DNA of 64,000 nt from Paenibacillus dauci (GCF_000971985.1 NZ_LAQQ01000005.1:248001-312000); one strand, 5' to 3'. Counted from the first letter of the stretch, positions 8,596 to 18,087 are shown. Notes: generated by a model from the sequence alone, not told the origin. Numbers and translations: made by a program.

Positions 8596-9138
8596 TCAGG
8601 ACTGCCCATACAGGGATTTGTAAAATTCCAGACGTGCAGTATCCAGTGGGAAAAATCCTTCGGAAACTTCATATAATCGTACCGGCCAGAAATGCTCTTC
8701 ATTCTCCATAGCCTGCCGATCCAGCGTATAATACATCTTTTCAAGCATCTCCAGCATATCGTCGCTGTTTTCCGCATTCGGAAATTTAATTTTTCTCAGA
8801 ACCATATCAATAAACGAACGATGAAAATGCACAAAATGTTCGATTTGCGAGTTACAAAAAGTCTTCTTGTACTGATTATCTTCGGGATGCAGGTAACCTA
8901 TATACATAAGCTGCAAATTCATAAAAAAATATCCGCTCATATCATGACCAAAAATAATGAGATGCTCTTTTTCCAGTGACAGATCATATAGTTCCTCGTA
9001 AAACACTGTACCATTATTGTGATAAGGAACTAGCTGACGGGACTGATGAACGATATCGCTCAGCACTTTATTATTTTCTATTTCGATATGAGACAGGGGA
9101 GAAAGTTGGTCCGTGATTGCCTGCATCATGGGATTCAT
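8596..9138 (-). CDS. SUKH-like (SMI1/KNR4 superfamily) protein
   Basis: This 180-aa soluble protein has the hallmark of the SUKH fold in LIIFGHDMSGYFFMNLQ (about residues 59-75), a strand followed by a Gly-turn and an aromatic strand. The C-terminal half is helical with FVHFHRSFIDMVLRKI. SUKH proteins are mostly immunity proteins that neutralise polymorphic toxins, though some are orphan housekeeping proteins. No toxin gene is adjacent, so an orphan immunity role is only inferred. ATG at 9138 follows AAGGGAGGA. Confidence 0.55.
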   Translation of the reverse strand: MNPMMQAITDQLSPLSHIEIENNKVLSDIVHQSRQLVPYHNNGTVFYEELYDLSLEKEHLIIFGHDMSGYFFMNLQLMYIGYLHPEDNQYKKTFCNSQIEHFVHFHRSFIDMVLRKIKFPNAENSDDMLEMLEKMYYTLDRQAMENEEHFWPVRLYEVSEGFFPLDTARLEFYKSLYGQS

Positions 9139-9237
9139 CTTTGTATCCTCCCTTAATTGTTATATTTATACCCATAGATAACAATCATGATATGAGCTAT
9201 ACTCTCTACATTTTTCACTTACTTTTACAATGTTCTC

Positions 9238-9843
9238 TTAATGCTGTGATTGCGCTGAAGGAAGCTCCAGTTGCTTATGTGCTTTCCAGGTCAGAGAAAG
9301 CATCAGAAGATAAACGACAAGGTTAAGAATGACATAGATTATAGCAAGTATGGCAGAAACGGTCGCCCAGATATTGGCTTGTTCGGCATCGGCGAACAGA
9401 CTGCATACGAATGAAAGTACCAGTGTTACTTCACAGTACAAGTACATTCTCCAGCGGCGATAAGCAGATTGCTTCAAATTAGGCTGCAGTTGCTGCTGCG
9501 CAATCTGCTGGATACCGAGACACAGGTAATACGCCATATACAACTGAGCTGCAGCAACAGGCACCGTCAGCAGACTTCCCCAGAATGCCGTTGCCGGTGT
9601 CACCGGAAGCACCATCTGGATCAGAGATAGTAGAATCAGCGCGACAGCTCCCCATTTTCCTCTGCCCATCAACGGCTGGAACGGTTGAATGCGCACGAAT
9701 CCGATAATGATGATGATATAACCGATAATCAGCGGTACAGAATCGACCCATCCACTAACCAGGCTAGCACTGCTCAGGCCTTCTGTTACTATACGCAGCA
9801 ACCACTGGACCAGAAATCCCCAGAAAAAATACAAAAAACTCAT
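9238..9843 (-). CDS. Integral membrane protein, 201 aa
   Basis: This protein has about five or six predicted transmembrane helices, for example near residues 5-25, 33-50, 63-83, 88-110, 130-150 and 160-185. It has no catalytic motif. A cytoplasmic Gln-rich loop (QQIAQQQLQPNLKQSAYRRW) sits mid-protein and the tail is hydrophilic. The start at 9843 follows GAAAGGGGATT. It is monocistronic. Function is unknown. Confidence 0.7.
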   Translation of the reverse strand: MSFLYFFWGFLVQWLLRIVTEGLSSASLVSGWVDSVPLIIGYIIIIIGFVRIQPFQPLMGRGKWGAVALILLSLIQMVLPVTPATAFWGSLLTVPVAAAQLYMAYYLCLGIQQIAQQQLQPNLKQSAYRRWRMYLYCEVTLVLSFVCSLFADAEQANIWATVSAILAIIYVILNLVVYLLMLSLTWKAHKQLELPSAQSQH

Positions 9844-10226
9844 AACAATCCCCTTTCACTTCTATAGGTCTATGCATGTGCAGCGGTCTCAAGGCTATGA
9901 ACAGGTTGAACGACTCTCCTTTACTCTTCATTTCAGCCCGGGCATCCTTTTTTATTACAGAATGCATACTGCACAGCAGCAAGGAGCAGCAGAAAATAAT
10001 AATATATCCTATTGAATACTATGTACTAAACCACCTGCTGCACCTCTTTTATCTTATCATTGAACCCTTCGTTTTCCAAAGTAATACACTTTCTCGATCT
10101 GTCCGGTATAGCTCCATGCCATTATATGGTATAGCCAAAACGTATAACCACGCTGCTCTATAATGCTGTAATATGAAAAACAACTTAAGCGATAGCATCG
10201 CAATCCATATCTGGGAGGAAATGAAT
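9844..10226. other. Intergenic region upstream of metE; no known riboswitch seen
   Basis: The gap carries divergent promoters for the membrane protein and metE. I looked for the S-box core and for T-box elements, which often control metE in Bacillota, and recognise neither. Regulation of metE here is therefore not explained by an obvious leader RNA. Confidence 0.45.
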
Positions 10227-12521
10227 ATGCCAAGAGTACTTAGTAGCAACCTCGGTTACCCGCGCCTCGGTGAACAACGTGAATGGAAGAAGACACTGGA
10301 AAGTTACTGGAGTGGCAAGAGCGACAAAGCGACATTCCTTGACACGATGAAAAGTCTGCGTCTGGATCATCTGCGCAAGCAGCAGCAAGCGGGTGTGGAT
10401 CTGATTCCGGTCGGCGATTTCTCGTATTATGATCATGTGCTCGATACAGCTGTCACGTTCGGCCTGGTACCTTCCCGCTTTGGCTATACCGGCGGCGAAG
10501 TGTCGTTAGAACAGTACTTTGGTATCGCTCGTGGTACCAAAGATGCTGCAGCTGGTGAAATGACCAAATGGTTCAACACCAATTATCATTACATCGTACC
10601 CGAACTGAATGATCTGACTCCTCAACTGACCGAGAACCGTGTACTGAAGTTATATCTGGAAGCCAAGCAGGAACTTGGATTGGAAGGCAAGCCGGTTCTG
10701 CTCGGACCTTATACATTCCTCAAATTATCCAAAGGTTATGACAGCAGCGAATTCGCCGGCTGGCTGAACAAGCTGGTACCGCTGTACGCCCAGGTACTCA
10801 GTGAACTGAACCAGGCTGGAGCCAATTGGATACAGATCGATGAGCCTTCACTGGCATTGGACGTATCCGCTGACGAATGGACACTTGTGCAAGAAGCCTA
10901 TACACAGCTCAATAAAGCTTCCGGCAACAGTAATCTGCTTCTGCAAACCTATTTTGAAGGCGTCGATGGATTCGGCAAGCTGATCGATCTGCCTGTGCAG
11001 GGCATTGGTCTGGACTTTGTCTATGGTCTGGAGCAGAATCTCAATGCTCTTGATGACTGGGGCTTCCCGGAAGACAAAGTGATTGGTGTCGGCCTGATCG
11101 ATGGACGCAATGTATGGCGCTCCAATCTGGAAGAAAAGCTTGGACTGATCAATGTGATCGCCCAGACCGTTTCTCGTGACCGTATTCTGCTGCAGCCTTC
11201 TTGCAGTCTGCAATTTGTACCGGTTACTTCCCGTCATGAGACGGCACTGGAGCCTGTCCTGCAAAGTGCGCTTGCTTTTGCAGATGAGAAGCTGGCTGAG
11301 CTGGCACTGCTGACCCGTGCAGCGAATATCGGCGGCGCTGCGGTGCAAAGCGAACTGGATCAGAGCCGCAAAGCAGTATCCCAGCTGGCAGGCTCGGACT
11401 GGCGTTCCCCGCAGCACCCGGATCAGGCAGCCAATGAAAATGATACGCGTAATGTTCCTTTTGAAGAGCGTCGCAGCCTTCATGATGAGAAATGGAAACT
11501 GCCTGTTCTGCCAACTACAACAATCGGCAGCTTCCCACAAACCGTTGAGGTTCGTCGTGCCCGCCGCCTCTGGCGCACCGGGGAATGGACGCCAGAGCAA
11601 TACGAGCAATTTATCCAGCAGGAGATCCGTGAGTGGATTCAGATTCAGGAAGAACTAGGACTGGATGTACTGGTGCATGGTGAATTCGAACGTACGGATA
11701 TGGTGGAATTCTTCGGTGAACAGCTGGATGGATTTGCTTTTACCAAAAATGGATGGGTACAGTCCTATGGATCACGCTGCGTCAAACCACCAATTATCTA
11801 TGGCAATGTGAACTTCGTCGAGCCAATGACGGTCAAAGAAACCAAATATGCGCAGTCTCTCACTTCCAAGCCGGTCAAAGGCATGTTGACAGGTCCGGTT
11901 ACCATCCTCAACTGGTCATTTGTTCGTGATGATATCCCTCGCAGTCAGGTATCGTACCAGATTGCCCGTGCCATTTCCGACGAAATTCTGGCACTGGAAG
12001 CGGCTGGTATCGAGATGATTCAGGTCGATGAGCCGGCACTGCGTGAAGGTCTGCCACTCAAACGCTCCAAATGGCAGGAATATCTGGATTGGGCAGTGGG
12101 TTCGTTCCGCCTCTCTACTGCTGCGGTCAAGGAAACAACGCAAATCCATACGCATATGTGCTATTCGGAATTCCATGATATTATCGACGCGATCAAAGCG
12201 ATGGATGCCGATGTTATCTCAATCGAGACTTCACGCAGTCATGGCGAACTGATCTCTTCCTTTGAAGTGCATGGTTATGACAAAGGAATCGGTCTTGGCG
12301 TATACGATATCCACAGCCCGCGCGTACCAGGCAAAGAAGAAATGGTACAGCTGATCGAACGTGCCCTGCGCGTCCTGGATCCGAAGCTGTTCTGGATTAA
12401 TCCGGACTGCGGTCTGAAAACACGTGCTCATCCGGAGACAGTCGCCGCACTGAAACTGATGGTAGAAGCCGCTCAGGATATCCGTCGCCAGCTTGGCCAG
12501 GAAACCAAGGTAGGCGTGTAA
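10227..12521 (+). CDS. metE: Cobalamin-independent methionine synthase
   Basis: MetE moves a methyl group from 5-methyltetrahydropteroyltri-L-glutamate to homocysteine, giving methionine, in the cytoplasm. The 764-aa protein has the normal two-barrel length. Typical sequences are SSNLGYPRLGEQREWKK at the N terminus, LLQPSCSLQFVPV mid-protein, TTIGSFPQTVEVRRARR at the start of the second barrel, and the zinc site formed by HTHMCYSEF and NPDCGLKTR. The start at 10227 is chosen because GGGAGG lies at 10213-10218; the upstream in-frame ATG at 10173 has no such site. The gene stands alone, ending at a strong terminator at 12687. Confidence 0.97.
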   Translation: MPRVLSSNLGYPRLGEQREWKKTLESYWSGKSDKATFLDTMKSLRLDHLRKQQQAGVDLIPVGDFSYYDHVLDTAVTFGLVPSRFGYTGGEVSLEQYFGIARGTKDAAAGEMTKWFNTNYHYIVPELNDLTPQLTENRVLKLYLEAKQELGLEGKPVLLGPYTFLKLSKGYDSSEFAGWLNKLVPLYAQVLSELNQAGANWIQIDEPSLALDVSADEWTLVQEAYTQLNKASGNSNLLLQTYFEGVDGFGKLIDLPVQGIGLDFVYGLEQNLNALDDWGFPEDKVIGVGLIDGRNVWRSNLEEKLGLINVIAQTVSRDRILLQPSCSLQFVPVTSRHETALEPVLQSALAFADEKLAELALLTRAANIGGAAVQSELDQSRKAVSQLAGSDWRSPQHPDQAANENDTRNVPFEERRSLHDEKWKLPVLPTTTIGSFPQTVEVRRARRLWRTGEWTPEQYEQFIQQEIREWIQIQEELGLDVLVHGEFERTDMVEFFGEQLDGFAFTKNGWVQSYGSRCVKPPIIYGNVNFVEPMTVKETKYAQSLTSKPVKGMLTGPVTILNWSFVRDDIPRSQVSYQIARAISDEILALEAAGIEMIQVDEPALREGLPLKRSKWQEYLDWAVGSFRLSTAAVKETTQIHTHMCYSEFHDIIDAIKAMDADVISIETSRSHGELISSFEVHGYDKGIGLGVYDIHSPRVPGKEEMVQLIERALRVLDPKLFWINPDCGLKTRAHPETVAALKLMVEAAQDIRRQLGQETKVGV

Positions 12522-12686
12522 TCCAGATATATCGGTTAATCCCGGATCATATAAGGTATAGTTAAATAATTACAGGTATACCTGCTGCACTTGGATTTAG
12601 TAGAGTTAGCCTTAGTGAGGTTATGCTTTATATAATTAACTGAGTATGTATTCGCATAGCATCAGCCTTGATTACTATAACCCTTA

Positions 12687-12745
12687 ATAAAAAAGCACGC
12701 TGCGCAGTCATCTAGTTGATGTCTGCAGCAGCGTGCTTTTTATTT
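12687..12745 (+). terminator. Terminator downstream of metE
   Basis: AATAAAAAAGCACGCTGC (12687-12703) pairs with GCAGCGTGCTTTTTATT (from 12728), with a loop of about 24 bases. A-tract and T-tract on both sides make it bidirectional, serving the minus-strand gene at 12892 too. Confidence 0.82.
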
Positions 12746-12891
12746 GGTATTTATAAATAAACATAGAATCAACGATAAGCAGATAAACCATCGGTATAGA
12801 TGAACAGGTATCTTAATATACCGAGTTATTCTATCCACACAGGTACATAGAATCAGCGGTAGCTATGTGATACATACTTTCCCGCTAATAA

Positions 12892-13641
12892 TCAATATTC
12901 GTCCCGAATCACATAAGCATAATCAGGTTGTTCCTCTGTAAATCCGGCGAGCTGACGGGATTGGTACTGGATCGGTGTCTGACTACCCATCATAATAATA
13001 TTGCGTACATCACTGTTCTTCTCGACCGGCAGCTGGAAACAGTGCACATGAGGAAATACTTCGCATATCGTCGTATAGATAGCATGAATACGTGTATCAT
13101 GGGTTCCCCTGCCGATCAGATTCATGATCAGTGCTCCCTGTTCATGCAGCTTATGCTGTACCAATGTGAAAAACTCCAGCGACACCAGCTGATTCGGTGT
13201 CCCCGATTCATCGAATGCATCGACAATCACACTATCATACTGATCATCTGGCTGCCTCTCCAGCAGTTCCCTGCCATCCCCAATCCAGAGTGGATCACGT
13301 GCACACCCAAAATACTCTATACTCAGTTCCGCTACCGTACGGTTTAGCTCTGCCACCTGAATATGGCGATCGGCAAAATAACGACTCAGTGTACCGATCC
13401 CCTGGCCAATCATAAAAATATGTTGCAGATCGCCCAGATGATGTTCGAGCAAATGAATAATAGCTCGTGGATATTCAAAAACAATTCGCTCTGGATTATT
13501 CAGATCAAGGGCTCCCTGTACATCGGCATTAGCGAACTGCAGGACACGGAAATGCCCTTTTTCCCCGTAAAGTCGATCTGTCTCGTAGACGGTTATATCC
13601 GCATGAGGTGTTACCTGATGAAAAAGCACCTGCACAATCAT
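12892..13641 (-). CDS. Spermidine-synthase-like methyltransferase-fold protein
   Basis: This 249-aa protein has a Rossmann-like class I fold. It carries MIGQGIGTLSRYF (nucleotide/decarboxy-SAM loop), WIGDGRELLER and VIVDAFDESGTPN, which line up with the active-site segments of spermidine synthase. In true SpeE the catalytic Asp lies in a D-x-x-D-P motif; here the position reads DAFDESG, so aminopropyl transfer is uncertain. No speD or agmatinase gene is nearby. The ribosome site AAGGAG is only three or four bases from ATG at 13641, which is short. Confidence 0.72.
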   Translation of the reverse strand: MIVQVLFHQVTPHADITVYETDRLYGEKGHFRVLQFANADVQGALDLNNPERIVFEYPRAIIHLLEHHLGDLQHIFMIGQGIGTLSRYFADRHIQVAELNRTVAELSIEYFGCARDPLWIGDGRELLERQPDDQYDSVIVDAFDESGTPNQLVSLEFFTLVQHKLHEQGALIMNLIGRGTHDTRIHAIYTTICEVFPHVHCFQLPVEKNSDVRNIIMMGSQTPIQYQSRQLAGFTEEQPDYAYVIRDEY

Positions 13642-14084
13642 ATTCTCCTTCGGTATCGAGCAGCCTGGTTTATATAACTACTCTGTCATGTAATACTCTA
13701 TTTTTGCGTCAAGATGATCTTTTCTGTTCTATAAAGGCAGCTGTACTACTTTATAGCTGTACTCGCGCTGTATCGATCAGTCAGCTGAATGCGGCATCTG
13801 CTCGGTAGTACATTCTTCATCTGCCTATTGCTTTAGCCACTAAATAGTTACATTTTTTCATGTTTACGAGTGTATCCCTTTTCTTAATCGGTGTATGGGG
13901 TATGTAATGAACAGTAACTATTTTACTTCCTTCCGGGCCATAAAGTGTCCTCCTGATCACGCAGTATATCTACTCTACATCCACTTATATCCTTAGCTGC
14001 AGAGAAGACCAGCGGCTCATCCATTCACCAACCTGATAACCGGCTGTTCGAGCCGCCATCTCCCTATGATGAAAGGAGTACGCC
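13642..14084. other. Intergenic region, 443 bases
   Basis: No reading frame with a ribosome binding site, RNA motif or strong hairpin was seen. It contains promoters for the divergent genes at 13641 and 14085 only by position. Confidence 0.4.
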
Positions 14085-14681
14085 ATGTCCAAATTCATCC
14101 CTACCCTGCTTAGCCTCTCTCTGCTCACCACGATGCTGCTCGGCTGTACAGATACCGGCCCATCGTCCAAAGCCAGCTCTGCCCAGGCATCTCATACCGA
14201 TCAATCCGCTCCTTCTGCCGATACTACCCTGGGACTGGATAATATCCAGATGCAGGATGCCATGAAAGCAGCCGCCAACTATCTGAAAACCCAGTATACG
14301 GTTGATAATATCTACGATAAAAAGGACGAAACCAAGCAGCTAAAACGGGTTCAGCAAAAGCTTAAACCGCTGCTGACTTCCGAATATTACGAATGGATTC
14401 GCACCGAGCAGTCTGTAGGCTTTCCTTTGCAAATCGCGATTCAGGAAAAAACCTCTATCACTCCAAAAGAAATTACTATCCGTTCACGTACCGTTTCCAA
14501 TACAGATCAGATTATCCGGCTGTCTTACCGGCTCGATTTCCATCTCAACAAGCAAAATGAGTCCATCCCTCTGGGCGGCAAGCTGATCATGCAAAATGAA
14601 AATGGAAGCTGGAAGATCGCCAGTGACTATAATAATGCAGACAGTCTGCGGGAATGGCATGCTATTCCCTATGATCACTAA
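14085..14681 (+). CDS. Lipoprotein, 198 aa
   Basis: A signal peptide (LLSLSLLTTMLLGC) with a lipobox ending in Cys21 shows it is lipidated and held on the outer face of the membrane. A Ser/Ala-rich linker follows. The mature domain, from about residue 60, looks like an NTF2/SnoaL-type cone: a long helix (DAMKAAANYLKTQY), then strands ending in GGKLIMQNENGSWKIASDYN. Such domains often bind small ligands or act as assembly factors. The start follows AAAGGAG. No partner gene is evident. Confidence 0.78.
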   Translation: MSKFIPTLLSLSLLTTMLLGCTDTGPSSKASSAQASHTDQSAPSADTTLGLDNIQMQDAMKAAANYLKTQYTVDNIYDKKDETKQLKRVQQKLKPLLTSEYYEWIRTEQSVGFPLQIAIQEKTSITPKEITIRSRTVSNTDQIIRLSYRLDFHLNKQNESIPLGGKLIMQNENGSWKIASDYNNADSLREWHAIPYDH

Positions 14682-14778
14682 TTACATCATTAACAGAATA
14701 AAGCCTCAATATCATTATATTTGTCTGACCTGCATGCAAAGTTCATCGAAAATGGGATTTGGCTGACCGTTTCTACTA

Positions 14779-15522
14779 TTATTCAGTCAGAATTTGTGGT
14801 CCCTCTGCTGTAATGGCAATTGTATGTTCATACTGCGCGGCAAGTTTGCGATCGAGCGTCCGTGCTGTCCAGCCATCCGGATCAATTGTCATATGATAGG
14901 TACCTTCCGTGATCATGGGCTCGATCGTAAATACCATACCTTCTTTGAGACGTACACCTTTGCCGGGTTTGCCAACATGCATATACGTAGGCTCCTCATG
15001 CAGATTCTGACCAATACCATGAGCGAGAAGATCGCGTACTACGCCAAAGCCGTTTGATTCGGCATGCTGCTGAACCGTACTGGTTATATCACCCAGTCGA
15101 TTACCGGACTTTGCCTGTTCGATTCCCAGATCAAGGCATTCTTTGGTGACACGCATCAGTTTCTCGGCAGTGGGCGATATGGGTCCAACTGCATAGCTCC
15201 AGGCTGAATCACCCAGCCAGCCGCCCAGTTCTGCTACGGTATCGATCGTCACGATGTCTCCTTCTTGAAGAGGCTTGTTGTCAGGGAATCCATGTGCGAT
15301 GACATCATTTACAGAAGCACAGGTAGCATACTGGTACCCCTTGTAGCCTTTTTGGTAAGGTTTGGCACCGTGTTTTAGCATGATTTCTTCAAAGATGCGT
15401 TCAATCTCATTCGTAGTAATACCCGGTTGGATCATCGGTGCGATAGTGCGATGACATTCAGCTACCACCTGACAGGCTTTGCGGATCGCTTCGATTTCGT
15501 GTTTGCTTTTTAAGATAATCAT
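14779..15522 (-). CDS. map: Type I methionine aminopeptidase (second, YflG-like copy)
   Basis: This enzyme removes the initiator Met from nascent proteins. All residues of the dimetal site are present: Asp94 and Asp105 (TIDTVAELGGWLGDSAW), His168 (LAHGIGQ), Glu201 (FTIEP) and Glu232 (YEHT), plus His78 in the HGFP motif. Length (247 aa) is normal for the bacterial short form. It lies seven bases downstream of a TetR regulator gene and not with rpl/secY/adk, so it is probably an accessory copy; a housekeeping map is expected elsewhere. AAGGAGTT precedes ATG at 15522. Confidence 0.92.
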   Translation of the reverse strand: MIILKSKHEIEAIRKACQVVAECHRTIAPMIQPGITTNEIERIFEEIMLKHGAKPYQKGYKGYQYATCASVNDVIAHGFPDNKPLQEGDIVTIDTVAELGGWLGDSAWSYAVGPISPTAEKLMRVTKECLDLGIEQAKSGNRLGDITSTVQQHAESNGFGVVRDLLAHGIGQNLHEEPTYMHVGKPGKGVRLKEGMVFTIEPMITEGTYHMTIDPDGWTARTLDRKLAAQYEHTIAITAEGPQILTE

Positions 15523-15529
15523 GCTCGTA

Positions 15530-16114
15530 TCAGAACTCCTTTATAATAGCTTGCATAGCCAATTGGGCGATTCGATCCGTATCGGGACTGGAATTATCCG
15601 TGTAATAGTGCAGACCACAGCAGCCGACCAATACAGCCAGCATATAGCGGAGGCTATCATCGCTGCACTGTGTAATTGATTGAAGGGGGATATATAATTG
15701 CTCCATGAATCGCTGCCGGGCTGAATAACACTCTTGCTCTGTCAGCCCTGCATAATATTCCGACGCCATTTTGTAGACGAGATAGGCGCGAGCGTCCGAC
15801 TGCCAGAGCTGAAGCAGTGATTTGCAGTATGATAACAGCTGCTCCTGATCCGCATAATCACCTGTGGTATGGATCCACTCTGTCAGCACATGTGCGCATC
15901 GCTCAAATCCGCTGTCCAGCACATCCTCTATCAGCAAATGACGATTGGGATAATAATGATAGACTGTGCCGTAACCAAGCTCTGCCTCACGAGCTACATC
16001 GCGAATATCGAAGCTGCCACCGGTCCGAAAATAGGAACGTGCAGCAACATCCAGAATCTGCTCTCTGCGCTGCATACGTATATTCTCATTTTGTTCTTTG
16101 GTACGAGGACACAT
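15530..16114 (-). CDS. TetR-family regulator
   Basis: The N-terminal helix-turn-helix is clear: REQILDVAARSYFRTGGSF, then DIRDVAREAELGYGTVYHYY. The rest (about residues 60-194) is a helical ligand-binding domain with two Cys (YSKSLLQ region absent of motifs). The start is placed at 16114, eleven bases after AAGGAGG; a GTG at 16126 abuts that site and is unlikely. It forms an operon with the map copy that follows seven bases later, an unusual pairing suggesting ligand-controlled expression of the aminopeptidase. Confidence 0.85.
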   Translation of the reverse strand: MCPRTKEQNENIRMQRREQILDVAARSYFRTGGSFDIRDVAREAELGYGTVYHYYPNRHLLIEDVLDSGFERCAHVLTEWIHTTGDYADQEQLLSYCKSLLQLWQSDARAYLVYKMASEYYAGLTEQECYSARQRFMEQLYIPLQSITQCSDDSLRYMLAVLVGCCGLHYYTDNSSPDTDRIAQLAMQAIIKEF

Positions 16115-16142
16115 GAATGCAGACACCTCCTTTTATAGACAT

Positions 16143-16152
16143 ACAAATTTGT
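16143..16152. promoter_or_regulatory. Possible TetR operator
   Basis: A perfect palindrome, ACAAATTTGT, with partly symmetric flanks (GACAT on one side, CGATA on the other) lies ten bases upstream of the ribosome site of the TetR gene. Its position fits autorepression. Short AT-rich palindromes also arise by chance. Confidence 0.35.
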
Positions 16153-16489
16153 CGATATAAAAAGAATAGCTGATCGGCTGCAGAGATGCAAAAGAAATCT
16201 ATAGGTACATATAAAACTATAGATAAAGTTCTAATTGCCTTTAAGCTGGATTTTAAATAGCTTCATACCAGATTTCCAGCAAACTATAGATGAGACAGGT
16301 TCTTTTTGAATAGATTGTTGCCTTTGATCTGTCCTACAGCACTGATACAATATATGGAAAGGATGCTGAGAATAGTACAGATAGAATGGAACCATAAATT
16401 CATATGTCCAGATGGCTCTATTCTCCCCTGCTATTTGGGTAATCCTGTGGATCGTAGCTTCATAATCAAATATAGAAAGGAGCATTCTT
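16153..16489. other. Intergenic region, divergent promoters
   Basis: This gap between the TetR and GrpB-like genes is AT-rich. No gene, RNA motif or strong hairpin was seen beyond the possible operator at 16143. Confidence 0.4.
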
Positions 16490-17017
16490 ATGCGTCAGGT
16501 TCAGGTAAAAGCGTGGACACCGGAGTGGAGCACAAGATATGAAGCAGAATCCACTATTTTACAGGCAATTTTTACAGACCAGCTACTTGCTATGCACCAT
16601 ATCGGCAGTACTTCGGTACCTGCAATAGGTTACGCCAAACCCATTATCGATATTCTGCTGCTGGTCCGGCAGATTGATGATGTTCCACTCTATTATGAAC
16701 CATTGATTCGTGCTGGTTATAAACCACGCGGGGAAAATGGAATTGCCGGAAGAGAATACTTTACCAAAGGAGACGATCAGCGCACGCATCATCTACACAT
16801 CTATGAACCCGCTCATCCACAGACTATCCAGCATCTGCTGTTCCGGGATTATCTGATTCATCATCCGCAGCAAGCACTGCAATATGGAGAACTCAAGCGG
16901 CGGCTGGCAGATCAGTTTCCCCATGATCCGGCCGCTTACCAGCAAGCCAAAGCAGATCATTGCCAGAATATAATAAGCGATGCCCAGCAATGGCATAATA
17001 TGAACCGGGGAGGATAA
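16490..17017 (+). CDS. GrpB family (UPF0157) nucleotidyltransferase-fold protein
   Basis: This 175-aa protein has the family pattern: HHIGSTSVPAIGYAKPIIDI near residues 35-55, where the GS pair and Asp line the nucleotidyltransferase-like pocket, and HHLHIYEP near residue 100. GrpB proteins are widespread, sometimes fused to dephospho-CoA kinase, and their substrate is not settled. ATG follows AAAGGAG. The stop is four bases before the phosphotransferase gene, so the two are co-transcribed. Confidence 0.88.
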   Translation: MRQVQVKAWTPEWSTRYEAESTILQAIFTDQLLAMHHIGSTSVPAIGYAKPIIDILLLVRQIDDVPLYYEPLIRAGYKPRGENGIAGREYFTKGDDQRTHHLHIYEPAHPQTIQHLLFRDYLIHHPQQALQYGELKRRLADQFPHDPAAYQQAKADHCQNIISDAQQWHNMNRGG

Positions 17018-17021
17018 GCCC

Positions 17022-18008
17022 ATGGATACCATCTATCAGGAAGATCAAATTTTGAACGATATTATTGATGCTTGTGTACAACGGCTGGGCTGGCACATTC
17101 AGTCGATCTCCCCTATACATCGCGGCTGGCTGAATCTGAAATGGAAAATACATACCGATACGGAAACCTATCTGATCAAGCAGTATAATTGTGAACGCTT
17201 CAGGGACTATGATCCTGCTGTGCTGAATCGGGCTTTTGCCCAGCAGATTCGTCTGTATCATGATGGTATTCCTGCACCAAAATTGATTACTGATGATCAT
17301 ACCATCTGGCATACTTCCCATCTGGGAGAACGGTTTCTTGTTATGGAATATTGTGAAGGTGACATAGTATCACCTGGCACGGTGAATGGAGATCAGCTAT
17401 ATGATCTGGGGCGACTGACCGGACAGATGCATCTTCGGTTGAATGATGGCTCTTTGCCTGTATCAGCCTCTCCTCTATTCCAGCCGCCTACACGTGAACA
17501 GCGCTTGCAGCATTGGGACCGACTATATGCTCAATTGCAAGCAGAAGAACAGCAAGCCTGTTTACCACTGGTCGAGCAGCAGCGCCAGGCCACTGTGTTA
17601 ATGAATACGGATATTCTGCATCATCTTCGTCCAGGGTGGGCTCATCGTGATCTGTGGACAGACAACCTTCTGTTCTATCCGGATAAAGTCGCTGCGATAC
17701 TGGACTATGATCGGCTGAATTATGATTATCCGCAGCTGGATATTGCGCGGGCTATTCTGTCCTGTATCTGGAATGGGGAGCTGGATTACAGTCGGGCTTC
17801 TGTCTTTATGCAAGGTTACCGTGAAGTTCATCCTCTGTATAAGGAAAAGCTGGGTGTATCCTTGCAGGCGCTCTGGTATATGGAGAGTGTCTGGTGGATT
17901 CGATCAGAGATGGATGTGGAAAGCGGTCCCCCGCAGCGATTCGCCCTGGAGATGAACTGGCTGGCCGAGCATTATGGAGAATTGGAAGAGATCACAGGCT
18001 CTCTTTGA
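17022..18008 (+). CDS. APH/CotS-type phosphotransferase
   Basis: This 328-aa cytoplasmic kinase belongs to the aminoglycoside-phosphotransferase/choline-kinase superfamily. The catalytic loop HRDLWTDNLLF (about residues 213-223) carries the Asp and Asn, and DYDR (about 235) replaces the usual metal-binding DFD. A nucleotide-binding Lys sits in YLIKQYN and a hinge in FLVMEYCEG. Length and pattern are close to CotS/YtaA spore-coat-type kinases and to Paenibacillus phosphotransferases of unknown substrate. It is translated right after the GrpB-like gene behind GGGGAGG. Drug resistance is not implied. Confidence 0.85.
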   Translation: MDTIYQEDQILNDIIDACVQRLGWHIQSISPIHRGWLNLKWKIHTDTETYLIKQYNCERFRDYDPAVLNRAFAQQIRLYHDGIPAPKLITDDHTIWHTSHLGERFLVMEYCEGDIVSPGTVNGDQLYDLGRLTGQMHLRLNDGSLPVSASPLFQPPTREQRLQHWDRLYAQLQAEEQQACLPLVEQQRQATVLMNTDILHHLRPGWAHRDLWTDNLLFYPDKVAAILDYDRLNYDYPQLDIARAILSCIWNGELDYSRASVFMQGYREVHPLYKEKLGVSLQALWYMESVWWIRSEMDVESGPPQRFALEMNWLAEHYGELEEITGSL

Positions 18009-18026
18009 ATAAAGATCATATTAATC

Positions 18027-18074
18027 AAAAAAGCAAATCAGCACAGCATATACTGTGTGCTGATTTGCTTTTTT
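18027..18074 (+). terminator. Terminator of the GrpB-kinase operon
   Basis: A long stem (AAAAAAGCAAATCAGCACA at 18027-18045, TGTGCTGATTTGCTTTTTT at 18056-18074) with a short loop and flanking A and T tracts. It can serve both strands. Confidence 0.9.
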
Positions 18075-18087
18075 AGTTGCGGCTTTG

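Noticed and set aside
7661-8623. 320-codon plus-strand frame opposite the epimerase gene
   Set aside because: The minus-strand product has clear Rossmann motifs; the opposite frame has no motif or start signal.
10848-11609. 253-codon minus-strand frame inside metE
   Set aside because: It lies wholly within a conserved methionine synthase gene and has no start signal.
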